A stretch of DNA of 34,346 nucleotides from Bacillota bacterium (lineage in GTDB: Bacteria; Bacillota; DTU065): assembly GCA_028708605.1 (NCBI GenBank), contig JAQVYS010000014.1:1-34346 (forward strand). The letters are read 5' to 3'. A program made the translations under genes and the position numbers. Under the pieces are notes generated by a model. The model was not told the DNA's origin. It did not search any database and saw nothing but the letters and a program-made list of their open reading frames with translations. Positions within the stretch are counted from its first letter, which is position 1, and each line of letters begins with the position of its first letter. Of the stretch, positions 25,187 to 34,346 are shown one piece after another.

Positions 25187-26452
25187 ATGCGTATACTCAT
25201 GGTGAGCTGGGAATATCCCCCGAAAATTGTTGGAGGACTAGGCAGACATGTCGAAGGGTTATCTGAAGGTCTGGTAAAGTTGGGGCATCAAGTTACTGTA
25301 GTCACTGCAGAAACTCCAAAGTTACAAGAAAGAGAGATAGTTGAAGGCGTAGAGGTTTTGCGAGCACTCCCACATCAACCTCCAAGTCGAGATTTTGTAG
25401 AAAGCGTCATGCTTCTTAACTTAAACATGGTAGAAAGAGTGATTAGTGAGCTCTTAAACTCAAATGTCCAATACGATGTAATTCATGTTCACGATTGGCT
25501 TGGAGCGTATGCCGGGAAGCTTTTTAAACATGCACTGAGGCTACCTCTTATTGCTACAATTCACGCTACTGAATTTGGTAGAAATAATGGTCTTCATAGC
25601 GACTTACAACGTCATATTTCAGACCTTGAGTGGTGGCTTTGTTATGAGGCTTGGCAAGTGATTGTCTGTAGCCGCTATATGGAAAGAGAAGTCCAGCATA
25701 TCTTCGGTTTGCCAAAAGATAAGCTTAGAGCAATCCCAAATGGAATAGATCCAAATAAGCTTAAAGCGTCGGATTCAGGGGATCAGTCTGAGATACGCAG
25801 TAAGTATGCACGGCCAGATGAAAAAATAGTTCTTTTTGTAGGTAGATTAGTAAGAGAAAAGGGTGTTTGGTTAGTCATAGATGCCTTTAGGGAATTGCTC
25901 CATGCAGTTCCAGAGGCAAAACTGATTATTGTCGGCAAAGGTCCAGAAGAGATGTATCTTAGGGATTACGCAAGAAGGCTGGGTTTAGAGCATAAGGTCT
26001 GTTTTACTGGGTTTGTAGATGATCAAACACGAAACCATCTATATCATCTCTGTCATGTTGCAGTCTTCCCTAGCCTCTACGAGCCTTTTGGAATAGTAGC
26101 GCTGGAAGCTATGGCGTTAGGAAAACCTGTTATCGTCAGTGATACAGGTGGGCTTGGCGAAGTGATTGAGCATGGATTAACCGGACTGAAGTTTCCATCA
26201 GGAAATAGCCGCGCATTAACTAGAGCTTTGTCAGATGTTTTGCTAGACTTTAATCTTGCGCAAAGCTTGGCTACAGAAGGGAAAAAGGAAGCGAATCATT
26301 ACACATGGGACAAGGTTGCAAGAAGCACAAGCGATGTATATAGAGAAGTTATAAGGTCAGCGCAGGCTAGTGGTTGGAGCATGCGCCAGGAGTTGGGAGG
26401 TAGACTTCTTGAAGTCAGTAATCATGGCAGGTGGAATGGGGACAAGGCTTAA
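25187..26452 (+). CDS. GT4-type glycosyltransferase (glycogen-synthase-like)
   Basis: MRILMVSWEYPPKIVGGLGRHVEGL, HVHDWLGAYAGK, LFVGRLVREKG, PSLYEPFGIVALEAMALGKPVIVSDTGGLGEVI. Confidence 0.9.
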   Translation: MRILMVSWEYPPKIVGGLGRHVEGLSEGLVKLGHQVTVVTAETPKLQEREIVEGVEVLRALPHQPPSRDFVESVMLLNLNMVERVISELLNSNVQYDVIHVHDWLGAYAGKLFKHALRLPLIATIHATEFGRNNGLHSDLQRHISDLEWWLCYEAWQVIVCSRYMEREVQHIFGLPKDKLRAIPNGIDPNKLKASDSGDQSEIRSKYARPDEKIVLFVGRLVREKGVWLVIDAFRELLHAVPEAKLIIVGKGPEEMYLRDYARRLGLEHKVCFTGFVDDQTRNHLYHLCHVAVFPSLYEPFGIVALEAMALGKPVIVSDTGGLGEVIEHGLTGLKFPSGNSRALTRALSDVLLDFNLAQSLATEGKKEANHYTWDKVARSTSDVYREVIRSAQASGWSMRQELGGRLLEVSNHGRWNGDKA

Positions 26453-28628
26453 GCCACTGACTTGTTTAAAACCTAAACCCCTCGTTCCATTTATGGGAAA
26501 ACCAATGATCGATCATGTCTTAAACCATCTCGAAGAAAACGGTATTAAAGAACATATTATTACTCTTTTTCACCTACCGCAGACAATCATCGATCACGTA
26601 AGTGTGCAAGATCGGATTGTAGATTTTACCGTTGAAAGAGAACCCCGAGGTACAGCAGGAAGCGTTAAAGAAGCAGCTGGTTTCTTGCGCAGCAGTTTTG
26701 TAGTCGCATCAGGCGACTCAATAACTGATATTGATCTTAAAAAGGCTATAGCTTTTCACCGAAAAAAAGGTGCCATAGCAACAATTGTGCTTACAAGAGT
26801 TGCCGAGCCGTTGGAATATGGCGTGGTCTTAACAAATGCAGATGGGAAAGTAACAAGATTTCTCGAAAAGCCGACATGGGGAGAAGTCTTTAGCGATACA
26901 GTAAACACTGGGATGTACATCTTAGAGCCTGAAGTCTTAAGCTATATTCCAGCTGGTAGGAGTTATGATTTTAGTAAAGACCTCTTTCCTGCACTACTTA
27001 AGGCAGGTCTGCCTTTACTTGGTTATATCGCCGAAGGCTATTGGTCTGATGTGGGTAGTATTATGCAGTACCGGGAATCACATTTTGATGTCTTAAACAA
27101 AAAGGTTCAAGGCATAAACGCCTATATCGATGAAGAGGCAAAGATCGATCCTGCCGCTCTAGTTGTACAGCCCGTAAGCATACTAAAGGGTGCAAAGATT
27201 GGGGCTAAAGCAAAAATTGGGCCATATGCGGTGGTGGGTGAAGGTGCAGTTATCGGAGAAGACTCTGAGATTAGCCATTCGATAGTTGGGGGCAAAGCTT
27301 ATTTAGGACCACGAGTCATTGCTGAGGGAAGTATCATTGACGAAAGAGCTTATATCGGAGAAGGGTCCAGACTTTTGGAAAGCACTATTGTGGCAGAGGA
27401 GACGCAAATTGGCGAAAGGTCTATTTTGACTCCGAGGGTGAAGGTTTATCCAGGCAAAACCGTCGGACCAATGTCCGTTGTTAATACTGATTTAATTCAT
27501 GGCTCCATTGAAAGAGGTCAGCTCTTTACGCAAAAAGGTCTAAGGGGTAAGCTACATCGTGATCTAACCGTTGATATACTAATTAAAACGGGAGTCGCCT
27601 TTGCAGAGGTACTAGGAGCAAGTGTCATAGCTTCAGCTTGTAGTGGGGACGATAAAGCGGAGTTTGTCCAGAAAGTCCTAAGCTTAGGAGTTAATAGTAA
27701 AGGGGCCGATGTCGTAGATTTCGGGGAGCAAGTTGTGCCGTCTTTTAGATTGGAAGTGACAAATTCAGAGACAGATGGTGCGTTCTATGTTTTTAGCGAA
27801 GGCGAGTATGTGACAGTTCGTTTCTTTGATGCTAAGGGCTGCTACATTGATGCCAATAAAGAGCGAAAGATAGAAAACCTAGTTAAGTCAGGAGACGGTT
27901 TAAACCCTGATCTAGAGCCGGGAAAAGTCTATTATAACCCCAGTCAGTTTATAAGTTATTTAAGCCATTATCAGGATTTCGTCGTCCCAAAAGACACTGT
28001 TTGCGATTCGCCTGCAGGCAGAAGTCTTCTTGAAGAGCTAGGCCCTAAAGAACACCTAGGCTTAAGGGCTCAAATATCAGCATCAGGAGAATACTGTAGA
28101 ATATGGGATGAAAAAGGTCATGAACTGACTCAAGCTGAGCTTGAAGCAGCTAGCGTCTATCTTTCACTTAAACATACTCCAAAGACGATTAAAGTACCTT
28201 TGGGTTCAACTAGTGCATTGGAAGAGATAGCCTCTGAGTTGGGAGGACATATTCAACGTATTAGACCAGGACTATGCTACACAGACGAGTCTTCGCTACC
28301 TTGGCATGATGCCTTTAGATTCATCACTCTTTTTTGCAGAAATAAGGACGAGCCTCTTTATAAAATCGTTGAGGAGCTACCTAAAAAAACTCAGATTGTG
28401 CGCGAACTTAACTGTCCTCTAGAAAATCGTAGTGGAGCTATGTTAAGGTTTGCATCTCAGTACGGTGAAAACTCTAAAAATGAAGCAGGTCTCTATTTTA
28501 GGGACGACAATTCATTTTTATATCTGCAACCTGATGAGCATAAACCACTTTTACATTTAACCGTAGAAGGAAGCAGCATGGAGGTTGCAGAGGAGTTAGT
28601 CAGTAAAATACAAGAGATGATTCAATAA
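26409..28628 (+). CDS. Nucleotidyltransferase + left-handed beta-helix + divergent phosphohexomutase-like C-terminus
   Basis: VIMAGGMGTRLKPLTCLKPKPLVPFMGKPM, hexapeptide repeats (AKIGAKAKIGPYAVVGEGAVIGEDSEI), then a PMM-like region. TTG 26409 with GGGAGG at 8 nt preferred over 26370; overlaps GT4 by 44 nt. Confidence 0.85.
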   Translation: MKSVIMAGGMGTRLKPLTCLKPKPLVPFMGKPMIDHVLNHLEENGIKEHIITLFHLPQTIIDHVSVQDRIVDFTVEREPRGTAGSVKEAAGFLRSSFVVASGDSITDIDLKKAIAFHRKKGAIATIVLTRVAEPLEYGVVLTNADGKVTRFLEKPTWGEVFSDTVNTGMYILEPEVLSYIPAGRSYDFSKDLFPALLKAGLPLLGYIAEGYWSDVGSIMQYRESHFDVLNKKVQGINAYIDEEAKIDPAALVVQPVSILKGAKIGAKAKIGPYAVVGEGAVIGEDSEISHSIVGGKAYLGPRVIAEGSIIDERAYIGEGSRLLESTIVAEETQIGERSILTPRVKVYPGKTVGPMSVVNTDLIHGSIERGQLFTQKGLRGKLHRDLTVDILIKTGVAFAEVLGASVIASACSGDDKAEFVQKVLSLGVNSKGADVVDFGEQVVPSFRLEVTNSETDGAFYVFSEGEYVTVRFFDAKGCYIDANKERKIENLVKSGDGLNPDLEPGKVYYNPSQFISYLSHYQDFVVPKDTVCDSPAGRSLLEELGPKEHLGLRAQISASGEYCRIWDEKGHELTQAELEAASVYLSLKHTPKTIKVPLGSTSALEEIASELGGHIQRIRPGLCYTDESSLPWHDAFRFITLFCRNKDEPLYKIVEELPKKTQIVRELNCPLENRSGAMLRFASQYGENSKNEAGLYFRDDNSFLYLQPDEHKPLLHLTVEGSSMEVAEELVSKIQEMIQ

Positions 28629-28656
28629 AAGACCGAGGCTTGTGCCTCGGTCTTTT
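28627..28656. terminator. Bidirectional intrinsic terminator between convergent genes
   Basis: AAAAGACCGAGGC-TTGT-GCCTCGGTCTTTT, 13-bp perfect stem with A and T tracts. Confidence 0.93.
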
Positions 28657-30226
28657 AAGCAAATATTCGGTAGTCGATCCCAGGGAATATAGCATTTAAC
28701 TTTTCTAACCTTTCTAAGTTTTCAAGGTTAGGATCAGCAGTATCATAAAGAACTAAGAGGTCATTAAAATTTTTAAGATGCTCTTTGGTTCTTCTTATGG
28801 CATATTCTGCTACGGTACCTGTTTTCATGATAAAGGCCCAATCAGAACTCTGAGCCAGCAGAAGTTCTCTAGATGCTTGGTTTAAGATTCTTTTTTTAAG
28901 TGTCGTCGGATTACCCCTTTTTGCCAGCTCGTTTAGTAAGATGCTCGCTTCGTGCAAGTGAGGATAGATCCAATCATTAGAGTTCTCTAGCCAGACCTCA
29001 TTATAACCGTTATACCCCCAGCTCGAGCTAGAAGGCGTAGCGACTTGGTTTGTAGGATGCTTCTTTAGGTAATCACAGGGAGTCAATAGCTGCAAGGTAG
29101 GAGACTGACAAGTAAGCCTAAGCACTTCCTCTAAAAACAGCGGCCCTTCAAACCACCAGTGCCCAAATAGCTCTGCATCATAAGGTGCAACTAGTATAGG
29201 AGGTCTGTCCATTACAGAACTTAAGTAGTTTACCTGGGCTTCTCTATTAAAAACAAAATTTGCGGCATGCAATTTCGCTTTGTAAGCGGCATGCATGGGA
29301 TTATAAGGCTCTTTGTGATCGGATTTTCCTGTGATGCGGTGATACTTAAAACCTGTCATTTTTCTAATCCCAATAGGTTCTAAAAGAGGCTTTAAGTATT
29401 TGTAGTCTAAGTCAAAGCCAATATCGCGGTAGAAGTCCCTGTAATCAAAATCTCCTGGGTAGCCTTCAGTTGCCGACCAAACCTGTTTAGAGGATTCAAA
29501 ATCCCTTGCAAAAGCAGCTACGGCATTTGGTGTGTAGATAGGCGCATAAGTTGCGTAACGCGGCCTTGTATCTGCATTTAAAACCCCATGGGTGTCTGTA
29601 AGAAAATAACGGATGTTTGCATCTGCGAGGTATTTATCTACACCAGGTGTATACCCGCATTCAGGGAGCCAAAACCCGACTGGATCTTTTTGAAAAAACC
29701 GGTGATATTCGTTGATACCTTCTTTGATCTGTGCTTTTTGAGATTGTGGTACAACATTCAGTAACGGCAGATACCCATGTGTTGCGCAAGATGCTAAAAT
29801 CTCAATTAATCCTATCTTTTGAAAGTGAGCAAACCTAGAACTGACGTAATTTTCCGAGCCATTTATACGCTTTTTGGTATCCTTAAGGATCTCTTGGTAT
29901 AATTCAGCTGTTTCACAAAAAGGATAAGAGTCTTTGGTACGCGCTACCTCTTGGAAGGACATATCGATTAGCAAATCAAGCCTTTTTAAAAAGCGCTTTA
30001 ACAGTATTTTGTCAGAAAGCATATTTAAAAGAGGCGGGGTTATAGATAACCCCAATCTTACGGAAAGCCTATCTGCTTCTAGCTTCTCTAAGATTCTAAT
30101 AAGAGGTATATAGGTTTCAATGATTGCTTCGTATAACCAATCTTCTTCAAGTGCACCATCAGGACCTAGATCTCTAACGTAAGGTAGATGTGCATGTAAG
30201 ACGATTGCAAGATAGCCTTTAGTCAC
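28655..30226 (-). CDS. GH57 family glycoside hydrolase / 1,4-alpha-glucan branching enzyme-like
   Basis: LHAHLPYVRDLG, GFWLPECGYTPG, WSATEGYPGDFDYRDFYRDIGFD, APYDAELFGHWWFEGP. Confidence 0.92.
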   Translation of the reverse strand: MTKGYLAIVLHAHLPYVRDLGPDGALEEDWLYEAIIETYIPLIRILEKLEADRLSVRLGLSITPPLLNMLSDKILLKRFLKRLDLLIDMSFQEVARTKDSYPFCETAELYQEILKDTKKRINGSENYVSSRFAHFQKIGLIEILASCATHGYLPLLNVVPQSQKAQIKEGINEYHRFFQKDPVGFWLPECGYTPGVDKYLADANIRYFLTDTHGVLNADTRPRYATYAPIYTPNAVAAFARDFESSKQVWSATEGYPGDFDYRDFYRDIGFDLDYKYLKPLLEPIGIRKMTGFKYHRITGKSDHKEPYNPMHAAYKAKLHAANFVFNREAQVNYLSSVMDRPPILVAPYDAELFGHWWFEGPLFLEEVLRLTCQSPTLQLLTPCDYLKKHPTNQVATPSSSSWGYNGYNEVWLENSNDWIYPHLHEASILLNELAKRGNPTTLKKRILNQASRELLLAQSSDWAFIMKTGTVAEYAIRRTKEHLKNFNDLLVLYDTADPNLENLERLEKLNAIFPGIDYRIFA

Positions 30227-30230
30227 TTTA

Positions 30231-30995
30231 TTAACCTCTCTTTATCGTTATTATTTTAGATTTTACTAAACCATTTTTTGCGTAGGAGACAAGCTCGATG
30301 TTTTGGAGACCTTCATTTAGCTTTAATTTCATTTGGAAATTTCCGTTTGTGTCAATTGGTACAGTTTGTTCGTTTTGTAAAAGAACTGATCCAGGAGTAG
30401 TTTTTCCATAGACGATCAAATCAGTATCACAGACGAGTAAGTGTTCTTTTTGTTTGGCCTCTTTAAGTGGCATAGGACTTGCCATGTACTGAGCTTTCTT
30501 TTTTCCTTCTTTTTGCCAGAAAAGGGGAGACGCGCCAATTTTGGTGTAGTATTCATCCAGATAGAGTTCATCAATAGAAAGCCAGAGTTCATCGGTTTTT
30601 TGAGAAATAGAATCTGGTGGCATATTGACGATGTTTGATGTCAAAAAGGGCAGATAGCCGTCTTGAGTTTCTATACCCAAGTCGATTGTTAGAGGTAGAC
30701 CTGCAAAATTTCCATGAACATACCAGCTTTTTGCTAACAAAGAGACTGGAACCTTAAGTAATTCTGTGTCTTTCGAGCGAATTCTAAGCGTACAAATATT
30801 ATTTTGGTAATCTGTCAATTTTTGCCAAGTTTGCTCATTAAAATCCCAGTAACAAAATAACCAATAAGGATCTCTAGGCATCGCTACTAAGCAGTCTTTA
30901 TTGTACCCTGAAGGCAGTTCAGACTCTTGTCCTTTGTATATAAGAGGATGATTTATCTCAGTCAGGTCAGGCTTTTGTGCTGAATTAGAAAACAC
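30231..30995 (-). CDS. DUF4912 family protein
   Basis: LVAMPRDPYWLFCYWDFNEQTW and PLFWQKEG; upstream of and co-directional with GH57; GTG start with AAAGGAGG. Confidence 0.85.
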   Translation of the reverse strand: MFSNSAQKPDLTEINHPLIYKGQESELPSGYNKDCLVAMPRDPYWLFCYWDFNEQTWQKLTDYQNNICTLRIRSKDTELLKVPVSLLAKSWYVHGNFAGLPLTIDLGIETQDGYLPFLTSNIVNMPPDSISQKTDELWLSIDELYLDEYYTKIGASPLFWQKEGKKKAQYMASPMPLKEAKQKEHLLVCDTDLIVYGKTTPGSVLLQNEQTVPIDTNGNFQMKLKLNEGLQNIELVSYAKNGLVKSKIITIKRG

Positions 30996-31159
30996 TGTCC
31001 TGCCTCCTTTTTTACTTGGAATGGATCTCTAGTCTATTATGGCTCTAACATCAGGTAATTTATGCTTACAACCTCTTTAAGTGCAGGAAAAACATTGCGA
31101 AAGAAGAAGACCAAAATATTGCATGTTAAGAGTATTTGCGGTTGAAAGGGTTGAGTAAA

Positions 31160-32128
31160 ATGAAAAAATTTTTGAAATTTAAGCATAAACTAATTAGATA
31201 CACATGTTTTGTCATATTGCTTATGATATTAAATGCAGTACCTTCCTATGCATTAAGAAAAACTTGGTCTTCAGATAGATTTGTCTATGATGCAGTACTT
31301 GGGATTGAAACTATTGAGGGATCTCCTGATAGATTGCTTGTTTGGGGTAAAAACTATGAAAAAGTTGAGGCAAAGGTTGCTTTGGTTGAAATAAAAAACA
31401 AGAAGGTAGATGTGATCTGGGAAAGTCAGAATTTCTACGAGAGAGGTTCTAATTTAATGTGTGCATTTGGTAGCTTTACATCAAGAGATCAGGAGGTAGT
31501 TGTTCTGGCAGAAGATCTTTGGAAGATCTACAAAGTAGAGGTAAAAGGACTAAAGGAAATAGCCTCAGGCACAGGCATAACAGGCATCATGGAAGTGACT
31601 GCAGGAGACATAGATGGAGACGGGAAAACAGAACTTATTCTTACTTCTGTCCACGAATTGCTAAAAGATACAATAGACAAGAACGTTGTTGTTTATAAAT
31701 ATCAAGGAGGTAAATTAGCAAAGGCTAATGAAACCAAAGGTCTTGGAAATATTAGAGCAATCACTGCTCTCGATTTTACAGGTGACAGGCTTGCAGAAAT
31801 TGTGATCGAAGTAGGCAGTGGATATAAACAGGGGCAGGTAGTGGTACTGCAAGACCTAAAGCCTATCGTAACTGCTAATTTACGCCCACAACCTATTTTT
31901 GCTTTAAGTCATTTAGGAGATACACTTTTAGTTGGTGATGATAGTGGTGCTGTCAATCTCTATAGACTTGAATTAGGAAACAACGCTCAACTAGAGCATG
32001 TGGGCACATCTGTCTCAGTTGGTTGGGGACTCGTTGATGTGGCAAGTGGGAATTTTTTAGGAACTAAAAATGATCAGGTTGTTGTAGTTAGCGCTCCAAC
32101 GGGTATTTCAATCTTAGAAGAGAGATAA
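31160..32128 (+). CDS. Secreted FG-GAP/VCBS-like beta-propeller protein
   Basis: N-terminal signal/TM; GDIDGDGKTELILTS, LDFTGDRLAEIVIEVG, GNFLGTKNDQVVVVSAP repeats; ATG 31160 with AAGGG 8 nt upstream. Confidence 0.75.
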   Translation: MKKFLKFKHKLIRYTCFVILLMILNAVPSYALRKTWSSDRFVYDAVLGIETIEGSPDRLLVWGKNYEKVEAKVALVEIKNKKVDVIWESQNFYERGSNLMCAFGSFTSRDQEVVVLAEDLWKIYKVEVKGLKEIASGTGITGIMEVTAGDIDGDGKTELILTSVHELLKDTIDKNVVVYKYQGGKLAKANETKGLGNIRAITALDFTGDRLAEIVIEVGSGYKQGQVVVLQDLKPIVTANLRPQPIFALSHLGDTLLVGDDSGAVNLYRLELGNNAQLEHVGTSVSVGWGLVDVASGNFLGTKNDQVVVVSAPTGISILEER

Positions 32129-32160
32129 GTATTAAAACAGAGAGATAGGAGGGAAAAGGT

Positions 32161-33048
32161 TTGAGCAAAAAGCAATTCATTATCGTTACAGGCCTCTCAG
32201 GAGCAGGGAAATCCTTAGCTCTAAAGGTGCTCGAAGACTTTGGCTACTTTTGTGTAGACAACCTTCCCCCCCTTCTTATCCCTAAATTTGCAGAGTTAGT
32301 TATTCAGTCAACTGGACAAGTAAGTAAAGTAGCGCTTGTCAGCGATGTTAGAGGTGGTCAATTCTTTGATCATTTGTTCCAAGCACTAAAAAGCCTTGAA
32401 GAATTAGGCATAGGATGTGAGATACTCTTTTTAGAGGCTTCGGATGGGGTTTTAGTTAGAAGGTATAAAGAAAGTCGCCGGCGTCATCCTTTAAGTAGTG
32501 AAGGCGAAAGTGGTGGTATTTTAGAGAGCCTTGACCTTGAAAAAAGGAAACTACGAGACATCAGAGCAAGAGCCGATAAAATCATCGATACCTCTTTCTT
32601 AAGTACTGCTGAGTTTAAGAGCGTTCTTTCTAATTGGCTAGAGCAAGATCAAAAAGAGAGAATGTTTATTAATATCATCTCTTTTGGTTATAAATATGGT
32701 CTTCCTCTAGACGCTGATCTTGTCTTTGACGTGAGGTTTTTACCAAATCCCTATTGGGTAGATGAACTAAGATCTCATAATGGTACAGAGCAGGTAATCG
32801 AAGACTATTTAAGGGCTCATCCAATAACCAACACAGCTCTAGATAAGCTCAATGAGTTTTGCTATTTTTTAATTCCTAACTATATCACGGAAGGTAAGGC
32901 TCAGCTATGTATTGCAATTGGATGCACAGGAGGTAAACACCGCTCTGTTTCTGTGGCAATGTGGTTAGGAGAGAGTCTCAAGAAAAAAGGGTATACCTGT
33001 GTTGTAGAACACAGAGACTTAGAACCTCGGAGTGGCAAACATGGTTAG
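32161..33048 (+). CDS. rapZ: RNase adapter protein RapZ (YvcJ)
   Basis: IVTGLSGAGKSLALKVLEDFGYFCVDNLPPLLIPKF, DVRFLPNPYWVDELR, CIAIGCTGGKHRSV. Confidence 0.95.
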   Translation: MSKKQFIIVTGLSGAGKSLALKVLEDFGYFCVDNLPPLLIPKFAELVIQSTGQVSKVALVSDVRGGQFFDHLFQALKSLEELGIGCEILFLEASDGVLVRRYKESRRRHPLSSEGESGGILESLDLEKRKLRDIRARADKIIDTSFLSTAEFKSVLSNWLEQDQKERMFINIISFGYKYGLPLDADLVFDVRFLPNPYWVDELRSHNGTEQVIEDYLRAHPITNTALDKLNEFCYFLIPNYITEGKAQLCIAIGCTGGKHRSVSVAMWLGESLKKKGYTCVVEHRDLEPRSGKHG

Positions 33049-34330
33049 TAATAAAAAAAGTGGAAAGCCTAAGTTTTGTTTTTTAAAAAAAGAACCAATT
33101 AGATCGGTAACTTTTAGTCTGCTGGGCATATGCTTTGTGATTTTTTCTCTTGTGCTACTAGTTTTGACATCTGTATTTGAATCTAATCAAATAAGTCTAC
33201 TAGAGTACTTTACCTTGTATTTTCCAAAGCAGACTTTAGTCTTCTTTGCGATACTATTACTGCTTACAGGCTTATATGTATTAGGATGTACTATCCAAAA
33301 GTTAATACAACCCCTTGGAGTCACAGACAGTTTAGAGACAGCTCAAGAGTGCTTAGATGATAAGTCATTTAAAAACGGCGCAAAGGTTGTAGCATTTGGA
33401 GGTGGGACTGGTTTAGCTACTCTTTTAAGAGGTTTAAAAAACTATACCAACAATATTGTTGCTGTTGTTACAGCAGCAGATGATGGAGGCTCTTCAGGTC
33501 GCATCCGCAGAGAATGGGGTTTAGTTCCGCCTGGAGATATTAGAAGTTGTCTCCTCGCTTTAGCTGATACAGAGCCACTTATGAAATCTTTGTTTGATTA
33601 TCGGTTTAAAGCCGGAGAGGGATTAGAAGGACATAATTTTGGTAATCTGTTTATTCTTGCGATGAGTGAAGTTACAGGAGACTTTGAAACAGCTGTAAGG
33701 GAGTTTAGCAGGGTTTTGAATGTAAGAGGCAGGGTAATGACATCCACGTTAGATAGCATTGGCTTAAAAGCAACCTACGAAGATGGTAGTGAGGTTTTCG
33801 GAGAATCTGCAATTAATAAAAGGGGAGTAAAGATTGAAAAAGTAAGTTTGGTACCAGATACTTCCTCACCAAACCCTGCAGCACTTTTGGCCATTGATAA
33901 CGCTGATTTTATTATACTTGGCCCTGGAAGCTTGTATACCTCGATTTTGCCTAATCTTCTTGTACCAGGTATAGCTGAGGCAATAAAAATGAGTAAAGCA
34001 CCTGTTTTATATGTAGTAAACGTAATGAGCGAGCCTGGTGAAACTACAGGATATACAGCAAGTGATCATCTGAATGCGATTTTAGAACATCTTTCTATTA
34101 TTGATTTAGTAGATTATGTGTTAATAAATAACGCTGATTTTAGTGACGAGACTAAAAAGCGATATAAAGAAGACGGGGCGTTTCCAGTTGCAGTAGATTT
34201 AGAAAAACTAGATTTACTTAGCGTAAAAATCGTTTTAAAAGATTTAGCTAGTTCTAATGATTTTGCAAGACACGATCCAGAAAAGCTTGCTAAAGCTATT
34301 ATAAGAATCATGTCAGAGGAAGTACTTTAA
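33041..34330 (+). CDS. yvcK: YvcK/CofD-like gluconeogenesis factor with N-terminal TM segments
   Basis: VVAFGGGTGLATLLRGLKNYTNNIVAVVTAADDGGSSGRIRREWG; overlaps rapZ 3' end; GTG 33032 or ATG 33041. Confidence 0.93.
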   Translation: MVSNKKSGKPKFCFLKKEPIRSVTFSLLGICFVIFSLVLLVLTSVFESNQISLLEYFTLYFPKQTLVFFAILLLLTGLYVLGCTIQKLIQPLGVTDSLETAQECLDDKSFKNGAKVVAFGGGTGLATLLRGLKNYTNNIVAVVTAADDGGSSGRIRREWGLVPPGDIRSCLLALADTEPLMKSLFDYRFKAGEGLEGHNFGNLFILAMSEVTGDFETAVREFSRVLNVRGRVMTSTLDSIGLKATYEDGSEVFGESAINKRGVKIEKVSLVPDTSSPNPAALLAIDNADFIILGPGSLYTSILPNLLVPGIAEAIKMSKAPVLYVVNVMSEPGETTGYTASDHLNAILEHLSIIDLVDYVLINNADFSDETKKRYKEDGAFPVAVDLEKLDLLSVKIVLKDLASSNDFARHDPEKLAKAIIRIMSEEVL

Positions 34331-34346
34331 GGCATTAAACAGTTTT

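Noticed and set aside
1-34346. CRISPR arrays, transposases, integrases, phage genes, rRNA
   Set aside because: No regularly spaced repeats, terminal inverted repeats, mobile-element proteins or rRNA-like segments were seen.

Overview
AT-rich bacterial chromosome segment, most likely Firmicutes/Clostridia-like (TRAP/mtrB, accDA-pfkA-pyk order, rapZ-yvcK, strong Shine-Dalgarno use, sigma-A-like promoters). It is mostly dense housekeeping and central-carbon genes: lpdA (5' truncated), nadE, a GltA-type oxidoreductase, yjbQ, an aminotransferase, three tandem M42 peptidases joined to mtnP-mtnA, tRNA-Gln(CTG) and tRNA-Glu(CTC), ppa, lemA-TPM, malic enzyme, mtrB, accD-accA-pfkA-pyk, ddl, an alpha-glucan cluster (glucodextranase-C-like membrane protein, GT4, NTP-transferase/mutase fusion, GH57, DUF4912), an FG-GAP-like secreted protein, rapZ and yvcK. 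A less ordinary stretch at about 13.2-16.9 kb holds an F5/8C-like lipoprotein, a TPR membrane protein with a structured leader, an acidic 79-aa protein and a stand-alone CBM25/53-like domain. No CRISPR, transposon, phage or rRNA was seen. The most unusual signals are at RNA level. Hairpins lie between a distant Shine-Dalgarno and the start codon at pfkA and the TPM gene (possibly lemA). A long terminator-like hairpin fully buries the Shine-Dalgarno of the 79-aa gene. A promoter leads straight into a terminator-like hairpin abutting the Shine-Dalgarno of the glucodextranase-C-like gene. The gltA start region has an A6 frame discontinuity suggesting slippage or an indel. All calls come from reading the sequence; no database search was run.
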